Below the pieces are notes generated by a model that saw only the letters and a program-made list of their open reading frames with translations, ran no database searches and had not been told where the DNA came from. Positions 11,771-24,080 of a stretch of 64,000 nt of DNA are shown here, in pieces. Origin of the DNA: Prostheceraeus crozeri. Its lineage: Eukaryota > Platyhelminthes > Polycladida > Euryleptidae. The position numbers and the translations under genes were made by a program. Where the stretch lies: NCBI GenBank assembly GCA_907163375.1, contig CAJQUW010007964.1, forward strand, positions 5,001-69,000. Reading direction: 5' to 3'. Position 1 is the stretch's first letter; each line of letters begins with the position of its first letter.

Positions 11771-13320
11771 AACGCCAGCAAATGACCGTTCATCTCTAGA
11801 TGAACCTGAGAAAAGCAGGGAAGTAGCTATAAATTCTATTTTATTGTCTAGTTCAGCGAGGTGGGCCGGGAGAGATTGGTTGATCTTCTTCGATAAGGCA
11901 TCTATCGATTCGCGAAGAATGGAGAGTGATTTCTCGAGAGTTTCATGCCCGGATATGAAGCTGCGCTTTGCGCATAAGCGTCAGAATTGACCAACTGTGA
12001 GCGAGACGAAGAAGAAAAGAGACTACAAGAACCATTGACAAATAATGCATCATTCAAGATATCATAAACGTTCTAGTCGAAGCAAAATGTGTCTGCAGAT
12101 GAGTGTGCAGCTTGAAGATCTGTCTTTATTTGCTTCAAGTTTTCAGTGGGTTGAGTCACATAGGTTTTACAGAGATAGAGACCAGGATCAGTTAATGACT
12201 GACGATGAATCCTGAATGGAAAGTCCTAGGCAAGAGTAATGAATCCAATCTCTACAACTTGAACATTCAATTTCAGACTTGCTGGATGGTTGTTTGCACC
12301 AGCAATTCTTCATTTGGGAGCTTTAGGGACTTTTGAAACTTCGAAAACTGTGACGAATTCTGGTGGTTGACAAACGACCTACTGTTGGAGGAACTTACAC
12401 TGGTGATACCATTGTTCTTAGGTATGCTGACAGGAGACGACTTTGACGATTTAGATTTCTTCATAGTTGAAACAAAGGGGAAGAGCAGACTTTATGGGAT
12501 TCGAGGGGCTGCTAGCTGCTGCGATAGATTGTCAAAGTGCCAATACTCCGGCAGGGTAAACAACAAGCCGTGTGTAGCTAATCAGGAGATAGCGTCGTGA
12601 GACATTGTTATGACTAAATGATGCAACGTAGGAGACAGCGATGAAAGACTAGTGATGCAAAACTAGAGAAATGTGCTTTATGTATAGATGGCCTCCAAAA
12701 AAATTAATCGCAGATTAGAACCCACGATATCTGGACCGATTGCCTCGAGCTTATCCCCTTAGCCACTCCGGTAACAGAGGTGCTAGGTTTTATCTTACCA
12801 ATACGACGAAACGATTATACTGATTCCGTTTCGATTTCCCATTCTTTCAATAAATCTAGTAAATTGGACACATCAGTCTCTTTCATTTCAGCCAGACTTG
12901 CCGTACTGCTCTCCCTCAAACCAGAAATTATGATGCTCTGTTTCTTGACAAAACGTGATTCAGTCTCATGCATGATCATATCGGCGAAATCTCTATTATC
13001 TATCTTCATCACATCAATCTGAGTTTGAAGAGAGTCACAAGTAGTCTTTTACGTTTTTTGTTCTTCCACCAACACAGAGATTGTTGAATCAACGTGTCTG
13101 ATAAAAGCCGAGAATTTTACATCTAGAATATTATCGATGTCGGCTTTCAAGATAGGTATATTTTCTCGTTGATCCATGGTTTCATCACAACTAGTAGCAG
13201 CAACAGCATCCTTAAGTGCCTCTGAAATTTATTTTTTCGTCAACTTGCTGATCTGGGTTGCTGACATGCGTGATGCGCTTCGAAGGTCATTGGGTTTTTA
13301 ATTCTCTCCTTTGAAGACAT
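11771..13320 (-). pseudogene. ORF1-like part of the same LINE
   Basis: The minus strand upstream of the RT has broken frames with LINE ORF1 character: a helical segment near 13000 (MIMHETESRFVKKQSIIISG) like the 'RRxNIIIxGLPE' start of ORF1 proteins, a Ser/Lys-rich part at 12273-12464, and a further helical stretch about 11780-11980. A start near 13318 is possible (MSSKERIKNP). Only about 0.5 kb separates ORF1-like sequence from RT motifs, so the endonuclease part of ORF2 seems to have been deleted. A tRNA-like insertion lies at 12690-12785. Confidence 0.5.
12690..12785 (-). mobile_element. tRNA-like SINE or tRNA pseudogene
   Basis: On the minus strand, GTGGCTAAGGGGATAAGC resembles a box A and GTGGGTTCTAATCT a box B, about 35 nt apart, followed by an A/T-rich stretch. 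Stem pairing is poor, so this is a tRNA-derived SINE head or pseudogene, not a working tRNA. Confidence 0.45.
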
Positions 13321-14025
13321 TTTGCTAACCCCAAAATAAAATGGTCATGCATACACGAGCCATAGACTTAAGGTTGATGAACCTTGACAACGCTCACCAG
13401 ACCACTGCAACAACTTCTTGGTCAGATTGCACGAAAGTTCCTGTTATTACAATACAAGTGACGTCACAAAACCGATCGATAATCTTGAAAAATTGTTGTT
13501 GGTAGCGTTTCTGCACAGCACGTTGATCAGCTGATTTACAAGCGACTTTGGTCGCGCCTGAACAAAACGCTGTATTGTTGAGCTTGAAAGTCTAAAGATA
13601 TTACAGAATGGAATTTCACTGATGTGAATGCGGAGACGAAGCGCCGATAGATCACACCGATGAACAGATCTCAGACACAAAGCGATGACCACAAAAACAG
13701 CCCAAGATAGGAGAAAACTCATCCAGCGAAGGTAGCGAACCACTCGATGTGAAAGAGAACTCCACGATGGTCAGAATGATAAAAATTTCCACCAGCTTGA
13801 CAGAAATATACCACGATGCAGTCAAAAGGCCAAATACCACCAGAGACAAGACTACAGCCGTCAGCTCGTCAGATGATTCCTTTAGTGGTATGAAACACAG
13901 AGAATCCACGATTCATTAAACAATGATTGACAGGGAAGTTGGCGAAGTTATGGACGACGTGGTCATTTATCTGAGAAAAATTAGGGCTGTGCGTTGTGTA
14001 CTGGTTCTTCTGCTCGCACCGGTTC
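13321..14025. other. Non-coding flank between two LINEs
   Basis: No supported gene. Hydrophobic open stretches on the minus strand (13447-13909) have no recognisable domain. Confidence 0.35.
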
Positions 14026-14181
14026 TCCGGGCATACATACATGCATACATAGTTACGCCAAAAGGCGTCAGATCTTCCGATCTCGGGCTAACTGTCTGAC
14101 ATATGAAATGCCATATATTTGATCTGGAGCACTAGCGTCTTTAAATGGGCAGTCGACATAGGTCGTAGAATTTGCCTGTCC

Positions 14182-14962
14182 TCATCGACGGGGTTCATGT
14201 GAAGTCATGAACAAGATGTCTTGAGCCGGTTCACGACAATAGTCTTCTGCTCGAACCAGATGCCCGCACAGAGTCAACCGTCGTTGTTGTAGGGTCTGGC
14301 TCCGTCGAATGAGCCCACACCTTCGATACAGATCGTCGGTCTTTACCTTGTCTGTGTAGCGTATGGAGAAAGCCGCGCGGAGTAAAGCGGAATGGGCGGA
14401 GTCCAGTCGCCTCTCGAGAGTCCTTGTTATAGTCCAGGTTTCCGCATTGTAAAGGAGCATCGACTCGATCACTGATGAGAAGAGTTGAATTCTGAGAGCA
14501 TTAGGCAACTCTTCACTCTGTAGGACTACCCTAACAGAGCGGAAGGCAGTCCGATTGATGGAACAACACCGCCGAGATAGACAAATCTGTTTGATCGAGG
14601 GAGGCGTTTTACACTACTGTCGATGTCGCGGCACTCGATGTGAACATTGAGATCAGATGGAATAGTCATAACTTCGGACTTCTTGATGTTGATTGACAGG
14701 CCCACTTTTGATGCTGAAGTCTAGAGGTTGGCGACCAAACTCCTTGCTCCCTCAACCGTTGAGGACAATAGTACGAGGTCATCAGCATATGCAAGGACAG
14801 ACAGACGCTTTTCGGGATGCCGCAGACTCTTCCGACGGCTTAGAAGCAGCCCGTGTTCGTATGATGGAATGGCGTCATGGAGAACCCAGTCTAGCAGTAG
14901 CACAAACAAGAACGGTGCGAGTGTGTCTCCTTGAAGGACTCAAGAGGTGGTTGGAAAGGTGT
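14182..14962 (-). pseudogene. RTE LINE RT, 3' half
   Basis: Minus-strand blocks include LQGDTLAPFLFVLLLDWVL and LSVLAYADDLVLLSS (catalytic YADD, near 14795), then a C-terminal domain (YNAETWTITRTLERRLDSAH ... QQRRLTLCGHLVRAEDYCRE) down to 14182. The GxxQGDTLxPxLF version of the palm motif and the 'ETWxxT' tail are features of RTE-like LINEs. Frames shift between the two blocks near 14510-14720. The upstream half of the same RT lies beyond the hAT insertion, from 17911. Confidence 0.8.
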
Positions 14963-14970
14963 CTGTAGGT

Positions 14971-17902
14971 TAGGGATGTCAATCCAGGAATCCTTTTCTA
15001 ATCCTGGGATTACAATCCCGCTTCCATCTTAATCCCGGGATTCTAAGAACTTAAGGCCTATATGAAAATACTTGCAGCCATAGGCTTAGGCCATGGAGGC
15101 CTAGGCCTATAGGGTTATAATTAGGAGTCTCTCATATTGCTCATCTTGTTCTTTCCGAGAATAGGCATTGTGTAATGTACATTTTTTGTCAAAATGCCAA
15201 TAAAGGATAAGAAAGCTCTTGATTAAAACTTGATTTACATGTTTGCGATTCCTTAAGATCAACTTACATCAACCTTAACTTTCTATTGTGGTTCTAGTAT
15301 AACTTTTAATGGTGCTTTTATTTTGATAGTATCAGTGCTACTTGTGTAGTAGGTACTCTTGACTAAATCTTTGCCTTTGAGAGACAGAAACTTGTTTTAG
15401 GGAATGCGATGAATCACATGTAATTAAATACTCTCTATTCTATGTAAGTCACAAAATCGCTCAATAATTTTGAGCATTTGGTCAGAATAGCAAACAAAAT
15501 ATCAACAACAAAATCCCATCACACTATAGGAAGGAAATCTTGGCAAAAAACCATTTTAGCACACACAATGAATGCAGGTTTTTGTCGCTCAGCCGATTCC
15601 TAACTTTCGTGCAATATGATCCAGCCACACTAAAAGCTCTTTCACTTTCGACGCTTGTTGGTGGAACACTACGAAGCCATTTGAAAACCTGCTCCAGAAT
15701 TTCGCCTCTTTTTAATGTGGTCTTCAAATAATCCAACTCCTTTCAGACAACACGACATAGCGGTGGCTCAGACACCGCTGAAGTAATCAGTGACTGTTTC
15801 TTCAAGAAAGAGTTTAGCTCATTGGATATAGATTCCTCACTTCTTCCATTCTGTTCATCATCACTTGATGACTGTGATTGATCGAGTGCATGATCAGCTT
15901 CAATAAGTGCTCGCATGGCGAAATTGACTTGTTCGAGGAGCTTTGTAATGAATTGCTTCGCTTGTTGAATCGACAACCTTTCGAAATTACCACCTTGCAA
16001 GAGGGCGAGCAGCTGAGTCATCATGGTTCATCGTTCAGTCATTCTCTTATTCCAATAACTGCAAATGCTTACTTTGCAATTTGATTGTTCAAGTTCCTGC
16101 AGCTTCATTGTGACAAAATCAATCACATGCTCTGCAGTGGTCAAGTCGATGTTCCGCTGATTCAAATTTGTCAAAGATGTAGAAATTGGAAGCAAGGTAT
16201 CACACACATTTTGGATCACACCCAGCTCTTCTGAGCTGAGAAAAAGATGGTCTTTGTGTAAAGAAAGCAAAGCTTGTTGGACACATGTCTGAAACTTTAA
16301 GAATCTTTCCAACATATCATACATACTGTTCCAACGAATGCGAATATCGCGAATCAGAGCAAGTTCCTTGCCAAAAGATTCCTTCACGAAAACCTGTAAT
16401 TTGTCGTTTGCAACAGGCGACTTTCGGAATAAACTCACTATGCGACGAACTTTCTCAACACAGTCTTTGCAAGAAGGCGACAAGGGTGCGATATCATCAC
16501 TGGCTTCTTCCTCTTCTGAATCTCCTTCGTCCGAATCAGTCACTTGAACACTAGATGAAAGATTTCTGTCATACATGGCATCACTAACAGATAGGTGAAT
16601 GCCATGTGACAGGCACAGTTGATGCTGTACATTTGCTAGCTTACTCACAGCTTTCATAAGACTGGCTCCATCTGTGCAGAATGCGATGATGTCCGTCAAT
16701 TCTAGGTCATATTTAGAGAGACGTGTTTTAATAAGTTCAAGGCACTTATCAGCAGGCATCGATTCAAAGATTCGGACGAGACCAAGACAGTAGAACACAC
16801 GACCTCCATCGGCCTCACAATAGTCGTGGAGATTGATGTTCATGTAGCGTCGATTATTGATAGATGTCCATTCGTCGAATGCTATAGAAAACTTTGCATT
16901 GTCCGCTTTTCGAGAGTTAATACGTTTCTTTACGAGGTCAGACACGGAAGTTTCGAAGTTGAACACTATCTTCTGGATTGTCGATCTTGAATCCGGGAAG
17001 CGACCAAACTTAGATTTGAAGAGAAATCTCAAGTCTTCTGACGTCGCGAGAGTGTTAAATGACATATTGTCTTTCGCAGCCATACGTGCTACTCTGAATT
17101 CCAGTGACCTCTCAAGTGGCTTGAAATATTTCGATATAGATAGCTGTGCAGGATCATTCAACTTCTGCTTCTTCGGTGGATGCGGTGATGATTCGCAGCT
17201 CTCATCTTGCATGTTAGATGATGCTGACGAATATGTTGAAGTCCTGTGAACTGACTTGAGATGAGTATGCAATTCTTTGGTTGAGCCACCCGTGCATTTG
17301 ATGACCTTTGAACATTCACGACAACGCGCAGACTGCCCATCTTCAGCACGCAAAAAATGTGCCCAACCTCCGGTCGATTTGTACTCCTTATAATTCATGT
17401 CACAAATAGCATAGGAATCCTGAAAGGACGTGAGGTCGACGGATCGTAATTTAGGTCATGATGAACTTCACATTTTGTTCTTAGTTGCATCCCACTGTTA
17501 TTGTCGAGTCTGTTATTGGTCGACACTCGACTCGACGCACTGTTCAACTCAAAGGGAAAACATCGCTGCCTTTGTAGCATCATGCTATTGTTCTGTGCTT
17601 ATAATCTGGTGATCGTTGACATTCCTAGAGAAAAGAACGCATCGTCTCTGTCACATGATGAACTTTAATGGGTTTTCTCTTCTTTGCTGCGTTTGACAAC
17701 ACCTGTCCCATTGGGTCATCAATTCCACGCGCCCAGGAAACTATCCAGAATTGAATGCTGTCAATTGATAATGACAGTATCAACACAAATGGTCACACTC
17801 GACTCCTTGTTTCTGGTCTTTCGGGATCCCGGGATTTGCTCCGGCAAATCCCGGGATTCAATCCCGAAATATCATACCGGGATCCGGGGACTGACATCCC
17901 TA
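14971..17902 (-). mobile_element. hAT transposon, nearly whole
   Basis: The ends read TAGGGATGTCAATCC (left) and, on the other strand, TAGGGATGTCAGTCC (right). The flanks carry a perfect 8-bp target duplication CTGTAGGT at 14963-14970 and 17903-17910. Subterminal copies of AATCCCGGGATT occur near both ends, likely transposase sites. Length is 2932 bp. The element sits inside the RTE LINE, so it is the younger of the two. The same subterminal motif recurs in MITEs at 42.3 and 43.8-44.5 kb. Confidence 0.93.
15524..17398 (-). pseudogene. hAT transposase with BED finger
   Basis: A single reading frame of 625 codons interrupted by two in-frame TGA codons (16025-16027 and 15740-15742). N-terminal residues 1-55 form a BED zinc finger (WAHFLRAEDGQSARCRECSK, then ELHTHLKSVHR). 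The RNase H-like core follows (KFSIAFDEWTS; IIAFCTDGASLMKAV; HQLCLSHGIHLSV; RIRWNSMYDMLERF). The C-terminal dimerisation segment has the typical LRSVPPTSVESERAFSVAG with RNRLS. Length and domain order match complete hAT transposases. Both stops could come from CGA-to-TGA transitions, the commonest decay at methylated CpG. An acidic Ser/Glu-rich insert lies after the histidine motif. Otherwise the gene looks intact. Confidence 0.92.
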
Positions 17903-17910
17903 CTGTAGGT

Positions 17911-18852
17911 CCGTCGCTGGTCATTACCGCAGCTCTCGTGTCCCTGTAAAGTGCCATGATGGAATGCACAAGTAGTGGTGGAACGCGAAATGCTCGCAGT
18001 ACACCGGCGAGAGCGCTTCGAGAAACGGAATCGAAGGCCTTGCGAAAAATCCACGAAAACACAGACGAGATTACGTTGGTGAATGCGACACTCCTCCAAT
18101 ATTCTCCGAAGACAGAGTTTATGTGAGGTCGTATTTCGGTGCAGACGAAAGCCATTTTGCTCGAATCGTAGGTAGGGTTCTAGGACAAGTCGAATCCTTG
18201 ACAAGATGATCTTGCTAAAAAGTTTTGCAGCACATGACATCAGCGAGATACCTCTGTGCTCTTCCAGTCCAGTTGTACCTGGCCTCTTTGGCACTCCGAT
18301 GATATTAGCAGATGTCCATTCTGGTGGGGCTGGTCTACCCTGAAGCAGGCTGTTCATTACCCCGAGAAGATGCTCAGCAACACATTGAATGCTTATTACC
18401 TCAGCTGGCACGCCATCTGGTCCTGCACATTTTCCTCCTGGGGTTTGAATGGCCTGTTGCATTATTTCATCAACAGTTATCGGAGTCACATCGAAGTCTG
18501 ATTCAGAGGGTAGAGCGGAACATTGATGGAAAGACATGTTGATCGATTTCGGTGAGGCGGCATTCAAAGTTGCGGAGAAATAATCCTTGATTGCATCTTT
18601 GCAAGCAGTTGGAGTGTCCCCAGAAACGGTGATTCCACTTTTCCGTCTTTTTCCCGTCAGTGTTCTCACGGCTGTCCAAACCGCATCGCTCTTGCGCGCA
18701 CTGCCAGCCGCTGCTATTGTGGTAATGACTTTGTTCAGGGCAGCTCTCTGACAAACCTTGTAAGTTTGAGCAAGTTCTTTCTGTGCCTCTTTCGCCTCAG
18801 CGGTCTTTCCGGATCGACGGAGGTGCGCTACTTTCGATTGAGCGGATAACAC
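17911..18852 (-). pseudogene. RTE LINE RT, 5' half
   Basis: Minus-strand frames include a linker (residues rich in KEAQKEL), TPGGKCAGPDGVPAEVI (RT motif 0), WTSANIIGVPKRPGTT, HRGISLMSCAAKLFSKIILS, RLVLEPYLRFEQNGFRLHRN (finger) and, in the next frame, FRKAFDSVSRSALAGVL (palm A, lacking the usual D at the start of the block) and RDTRAAVMTSDGPT just before the hAT insertion. The order is standard for RTE-type RTs. There is a frameshift near 18040-18060. Confidence 0.85.
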
Positions 18853-19022
18853 ATCCTTGTCACTTTTCCATACTGGCTGTCCACTATACTGCTGACGAAC
18901 GAAGGGTATTGTTTTTTCTAGTGTGGTTTTGATAGCCCTGTCAATTTCACCGTAGCTGTTAGGATGATTTGAATTGTTAAGGATTCATAAGAAAGTCGTA
19001 GAGAAGAGTTGTTGAGTTTCTT

Positions 19023-20177
19023 CTACACGTAGGGCGAGAAAATCAAAGGTGTCCTCGGTGGTCGGAAGAGTGGGTCACGAAGTCGAACATCACAGTGCAG
19101 CAGTTTGTGATCAGTAGGAAGAGATGAAGGCATGATGGTATCACAGTTACTGAATCTACTGCGTTCTCTCCGCCGGATAAGCACATGATCAAGTTGTGCC
19201 AGCCTTCTTGTTGCGTTCCTTCCTGTAGCGTTGCGGCGTCTACGTTTGCAGCCTACAAATGTAGCAAGGCGTTGTGGGGGCTTGCGAAACTGAGTGTTTA
19301 CAGAAACGAGGTCATGGCGTGAAATGAAGTCCATTATAGTGTCAGTATTGGCATTTTCACGGGGCCTGACGAAAGGAGCTAGATCAGACTTTCTTATAAC
19401 GGCGTTTAGATCACCCAGAATGATCATAGTGTTCCGCTGTGCAAAAGAGTCTATATTTGTAGAAAGAAATTCGAAAAAATCTCGAGCGTACTCTGGATGG
19501 ACAGCAGTAGGCGCGTATGCACAGAACAGATTTGCACTTCTGTTTTTCAGTCGAATGTCTATTCTGAGTAGACGAGAAGACAAGCTTCACAGTATTTTGT
19601 TGACAGCGTCATGTAGTCTAGGACTGACAAGGACACCGACTCCTCCTCTACCCCTTGCGTCCGCTGACGTGTAAATGATTGTCCATCCCGCTCCGAGATC
19701 TTCTCGCTGAATATCGTCGGTACAGACGATTGAAACTTCTTGTAACATAACGAGGTCCATGCGAAATTTTGTAGCTAGTTGAGCAAGCATGCCTCTTCTC
19801 CAGATGTCTTTCAGAGTACGACAGTTGAGTGTTCCGAGCCTCAAGTTCGAAATATCTGATAAAGCTGGGACCTGATGGTTGTAGGCCTCACGGTCTCCTG
19901 TGCTACCTGGCAGATCCGATTGTGTACTTGCCGAGTGGAGAGAATTGTAATCCGATCTACAGCTGATTTCTGACTCATGGGGAGTCGTAGTGCTGAAGTT
20001 AATGCCGACGTCACTATCTATGTTGTCAGATGTTGGGAAGCCACTTCGCTCAAGGTTAAAGTACCAAAGTCTTCTCCTAACCCGCCTGGGAAGATTTGCA
20101 CTCGCGGTGGAGGGCATTGAGCGAAGGCTTATCAGCTGTTCACGATAATACACATGGCGAGCTGCAGTGCCTGACAT
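19023..20177 (-). pseudogene. RTE LINE AP-type endonuclease
   Basis: The minus strand encodes an exonuclease/endonuclease/phosphatase fold: LGTLNCRTLKDIWRRGMLAQ, MDLVMLQEVSIV (metal-binding E), GRGGVGVLVSPRL, CAYAPTAV, MIILGDLNAVI (catalytic D/N), RRLAQLDHVLIRRR and LPTDHKLLHCDVRL (terminal D/H). The frame stays the same across an in-frame TGA at 19584-19586. Upstream codons 20177-19860 are N-terminal leader. The enzyme nicks target DNA for reverse transcription. Confidence 0.85.
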
Positions 20178-20240
20178 TGTGATGGAGAGCGTTAGGGAAA
20201 ACTGCGTTGGTCGAAATCACTTTGAGAGCGCCATATTGAA

Positions 20241-20650
20241 AAAATGGATTGTATGTACAAAAATTGCATGTACAAAAGGTTCTACGTAGAATTTTGAAAA
20301 ATGAATCACACAGTGATGATGATCATGAAGCGAGGATTCCAATTAGGTAAATTTGCACGTTGCTAAGTTTCGGTGATGAAAGATACAGCTGAGATGTCAC
20401 TTCGGCAAGACCAGACAACGAGACACGTCCGCACGCAAGCTCGCTAGCAGGGAAGATTCTCCGGCCCGTGCAGTGAAAAGCGCGAATTTCGATCATATTG
20501 ATATTTTGCTGTATACTTTCAATTATAATTCATTCATTTTATGTTATCTCAGTCACAGCAAGTATGGAGAGAAAAATATTGCAAGCGTTCAGTAAAATTA
20601 ATCCAGTTAGGAGAGCATTCAGCTCTATTCATCAATTCAATTCAAATTCT
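20241..20650. other. Non-coding, nothing recognised
   Basis: No gene or repeat seen. Confidence 0.35.
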
Positions 20651-20651
20651 T

Positions 20652-20768
20652 AATTTCTCGGTTGGTAGAACAGAGGTCTGGTTAACCTGGGTCGTAAGTT
20701 GGAATCCTGCCAGCAGCACATCTTCTGCATGGCAATTTCATGCCACTTATTGTTAAATGAAAATTGAT
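20652..20768 (+). mobile_element. tRNA-Thr-like SINE copy
   Basis: The head reads CGGTTGGTAGAACAGAGG, an anticodon-arm-like GGTCTGGTTAACC and box B-like AAGTTGGAATCCTGCC. It is followed by a tail starting CACATCTTCTGCATGGCAAT. Head and tail both match the element at 35.1-35.5 kb on the other strand, so the two define one SINE family. The 5' part of the head is degraded. Confidence 0.75.
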
Positions 20769-21215
20769 TTATTCGAAAATCTCTGTTGCATCATGAAAAA
20801 GCCAGCGTGTTTCCTGGTATTGAAAAAACAAATGCGAAGAAAGTGAAGAAAATTCAGAATTTCGAAATTGCACAGTGAATACTGCGTACCCAGCTTTTGC
20901 TTCTATTGTTAAGCATCCCAGCGACCAGCTTTCCGTTCGTGAGATTTTTCGGCATGCGGTAACATTGCAGCATCACAGAGGGACTGCTTAAAGTCGACTA
21001 ATGTCGAGATGCTGACATTCCTGTATAGTTATTCTAGGTTACAGTGACATTGTCTCGAGTCTCTCTACATTTCCTGATGTTTTGAGGTATCTTAAAAGAA
21101 GAGTCAAATACGTTTATGATAATGATACAGATAAAAAATAATTGCAAACTAATAATTATACAAAAAAGAAAGTGATCTCTTGAATACTGGCAGACACAAT
21201 GTCGAAGCATATGAT
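20769..21215. other. Non-coding, nothing recognised
   Basis: AT-rich; no supported feature. Confidence 0.35.
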
Positions 21216-21665
21216 TGATGCAGGTATACTTACTCTTGAACAAAAGGGAGCCAGGACAAGATGCAGAGGCACAAAAGATCAATTAATAATCGACAAATCA
21301 ATAACAAGTGAAAGTAACAGACATAGGAAGAACCAATTAATGGTCTGAATTGATTACAAGAAAGCATTTGATTCAATGCCCCCATTCATGGATCCTCGAA
21401 ACCATGTCAATGTGCAAAGTAGGCAATCAGCTACAGGAGTCAATGCGACAATCAATGAAATATTGAAAAACAACATAAATTTATGAAAAGAAACCAATCG
21501 GAGAAATTCCCATTCGATCAGGGATCATCCAAGGAGATGCTTTATCACCCATAATATTCAGCGTGGTACTCAACCCTTTGAGTTCAATTGAACCATCTTC
21601 TATACATGGATGATCTGAAGCTGTATGTCACGACGGAAGACCAAATGAATTCTTCGAAATTTAGT
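21216..21665 (+). pseudogene. R2/NeSL-like LINE RT fragment
   Basis: Plus-strand translation gives, in shifting frames, EQKGARTRCRGTKDQLIIDK, IDYKKAFDSMPHSWI (palm A), KPIGEIPIRSGIIQGDALSP followed by IIFSVVLNPLSS, and a degraded YMDDLKLYVTTED (catalytic box). The wording 'WIDYKKAFDSxPHSWI' and 'GIxQGDxLSPxxFxxxLNPLS' is that of site-specific-type LINEs (R2, NeSL and kin). Several frameshifts in 450 bp; an old 5'- and 3'-truncated copy. Confidence 0.75.
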
Positions 21666-23117
21666 CATTGCAATTTTTTGCCATTTTTTTGTTGCATATC
21701 TGCATAATTTCTGCTTCATCCTAATTTTATAGAATTCCATCTGAACTATCTAGGAGACGCACGGGTTATGTATGATGAGAGTCACTTGCAAGTATTAACT
21801 AAATGAAATTAGAATAGTCCTATTTTAGTACATTCAATCCATAAAGTAAAGGCAATATACTAAACTGAAAATGATAAATGCCGGTAATTAAATCAAAATC
21901 TATCATCCATGAATTCTATTATGTCAGTTAATTAGGCACAAAGTAATCTATGTAAGTCGGTTTCAAATTCTTTAGCACTATGAATGAATAACTAGTTGAA
22001 TTGTAAAGTGTACATGTAGATTCCAGGTGGAGTTTCAGCAATAACATAGAAATCTGTTCAATGTGCAAGATTAAAATCTGTGACATCTGTCAACGACAAT
22101 TAGAGTGTTTCAGGGAATTCAAAGATACTGGCAACAGAAGCGAACAATCTTCCCGTAATGAGAGTGATGGCATGAGGAAACACTCAGTCAGTAATCATCC
22201 TTCCATTGCACTTCGTTTTGCTTCTGGTCAATTGAGTAAGCCATATTCTACCATTCAAAAACATTTAAAAAGGGACATCGAAATGAAGTCATGCCATTGT
22301 ACAACAGTTCAAACCCTATACCCAGCTTACAAAGTTGACCGACTTGAAATGTTCATTGAGTTCAGAATCAGAAGTTAGTCATTGCATTGATTAGATGAAA
22401 ACCATACTGCTTGAAATACCATGATGATGCTTGAAAACCATGATGCTTGCAATACCTGACTGCTATTAGAGATTAATCTTCTTAGAAATAGAGTCCAAGA
22501 ACCACACACTTCGGCATGGACTCAGATAGAGTTGAAAGTTTTAAACTCATTCGATTTTTTCATTTTATGTGTTATTCGCTTAATTTTATGCACGTGATGA
22601 CGTGAAACTTTAACCATGAAATCGATCAGATGCTTACTTTTGGTTAAAAAACTTTTAGGTATTCTCAATACAGGCGAAAAAATGAACTGAAAATCTATTT
22701 ACCATGGAACTACAAATTTTTAAGATCAGGGAGGGACTTTCTGCTTACCCTGTATTCTATGTAAATAAGATGCCGGCATAGGCTAGTGACTCAATCTTGC
22801 TTCTTGCTCTATCAAATCTGTTAATTTATTATGCTCAACAGAAGAATAATAAATAGCGATGTACATGTCCTTCATGTCCTTTCATAGCTTAAAACTCCGG
22901 CCGGGTTTAGAAAGAGCAAAAATACGGTCGGTATTCTGGCCAAGTTTGAAATCCGATAAATTCCAAATGATATTACTGCTCTTAAATTGTTAAAGTACTT
23001 TTTATATGTTATTTTGTTTACTGAAAACAACTATTTCAAATGTCCTTTTCTACTACATTTTATATTTAAACATATTTGCATTCACTGCATGATGCGATAA
23101 TAATTCATTTATTATGT
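21666..23117. other. Mostly non-coding
   Basis: A 105-codon open frame at 22061-22378 (+), with a CxxC and CHC near its ends, could be an exon but shows no domain, clear splice sites or family signature. The rest is AT-rich and featureless. Confidence 0.3.
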
Positions 23118-23127
23118 ATATTTCAGC

Positions 23128-23404
23128 ATGGAGTTGAGAATGAGGACAGATAAGGAGACGTTTCAAAGACAGGTGTCAGTTTTAAAGAAAGCAGAAGTTA
23201 ATGATTCTGCTCATGAGTGCGAAGACAATAAGATGTGCGAATCAATCCGCACTGATGATATTCAACAGTCCCAAAAAGCGATCAGTTTAACAGGACTTGA
23301 TAATGACGACGAAACAGATGAAAACCAAAAAGTGTCTAAAAGTGGTGGAGCAATTGCACCATTGGAAATTGATACCCCGAATGCCAGCACAGCTGCTACT
23401 CCAG
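23128..23404 (+). CDS. Possible host exon, acidic/serine-rich
   Basis: A good acceptor (TATATTTCAG ending at 23126) precedes an open stretch beginning MELRMRTDKETFQRQ. It ends at an exon-like ACTCCAG followed by GTAAAA near 23404, a plausible donor. The composition is acidic and Ser/Thr/Asn-rich (DNDDETDENQKVSKS), suggesting a disordered region of a nuclear or signalling protein. The frame runs ten bases into the intron before stopping. No family recognised; exon status is inferred from splice signals only. Confidence 0.4.
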
Positions 23405-23417
23405 GTAAAACATAAAT

Positions 23418-23502
23418 GTGCATTAACAAATGTCTAATGAGGATAATCGCACTTTTTTTACTTATTTGATTGGGTTGGGCAATTTTATTGCACAACACTG
23501 CA
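23418..23502. mobile_element. Truncated copy of TA-target MITE
   Basis: The sequence from TGTCTAATGAGGATAATC to GCACAACACTG matches, in reverse orientation, half of the MITE at 29113-29341, ending at its inverted terminus (CAGTGTTGTGC on the minus strand). Confidence 0.7.
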
Positions 23503-24080
23503 CATGTTGATCAATTCAGTCAAATATGAAAGAGAATTTGACATGATCGGAAGGCCCCTCTGCTGTTCGCAGCAAAACTTAAAGTTTGGATTTGCGCTAG
23601 CGCTTTCGAATGACCGCGAAAAGCCATCGACCATGAATCAAGGGCCATTTTTCACATAATTTACCCAGATACATGAGAAAAGTCAAAAGAAAACGTTGAA
23701 GCGTCCGTCATGATGAGACCTTAAAAGACTTAGTAAACTCCATTGAAAGACGGGCGACATACATCAAAAGGAAATAAGACAGTGGTGGGCAGCGCGTGAC
23801 TCGCCGGCAGTCATGTTGGGTGGCATGACATCATTCTCATATCTAAAGTAGACCGCGGACATAATTCGAATCAGTGATGTAAAAGTGGCCCACTACGACT
23901 TTGACCTTTGAAATGTACCTCTAAGATCTTCTTTAGAATTTGCAAAATCATTAGTCAATAACTATATGAAAGTATTGAGTAAATAACTATGCTTTAAAAA
24001 TGCAACAGCTCTTCCTGAAGTTCATATTTTTTAGTGCCATGGTTTCTATGCTTTTCCCCCCATGCCATCCAAAGGAGAAA
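23503..24080. other. Non-coding, nothing recognised
   Basis: No supported feature. Confidence 0.35.

Larger units (their letters stand above)
14026..20240 (-). mobile_element. RTE-type LINE split by a hAT transposon
   Basis: The minus strand reads 5' to 3' as AP endonuclease (20177-19023), RT (18852-17911), then, beyond the hAT insert at 14971-17902, the rest of the RT and the C-terminal part (14962-14182). The 3' end near 14026-14058 carries a short CATA/TGTATG tandem repeat, as RTE elements often do. Without the insert the LINE is about 3.2 kb, the usual RTE size. The 5' limit near 20.24 kb is a guess. Confidence 0.8.

Noticed and set aside
16285-17249. Plus-strand open frames
   Set aside because: Antisense shadows of the hAT transposase.
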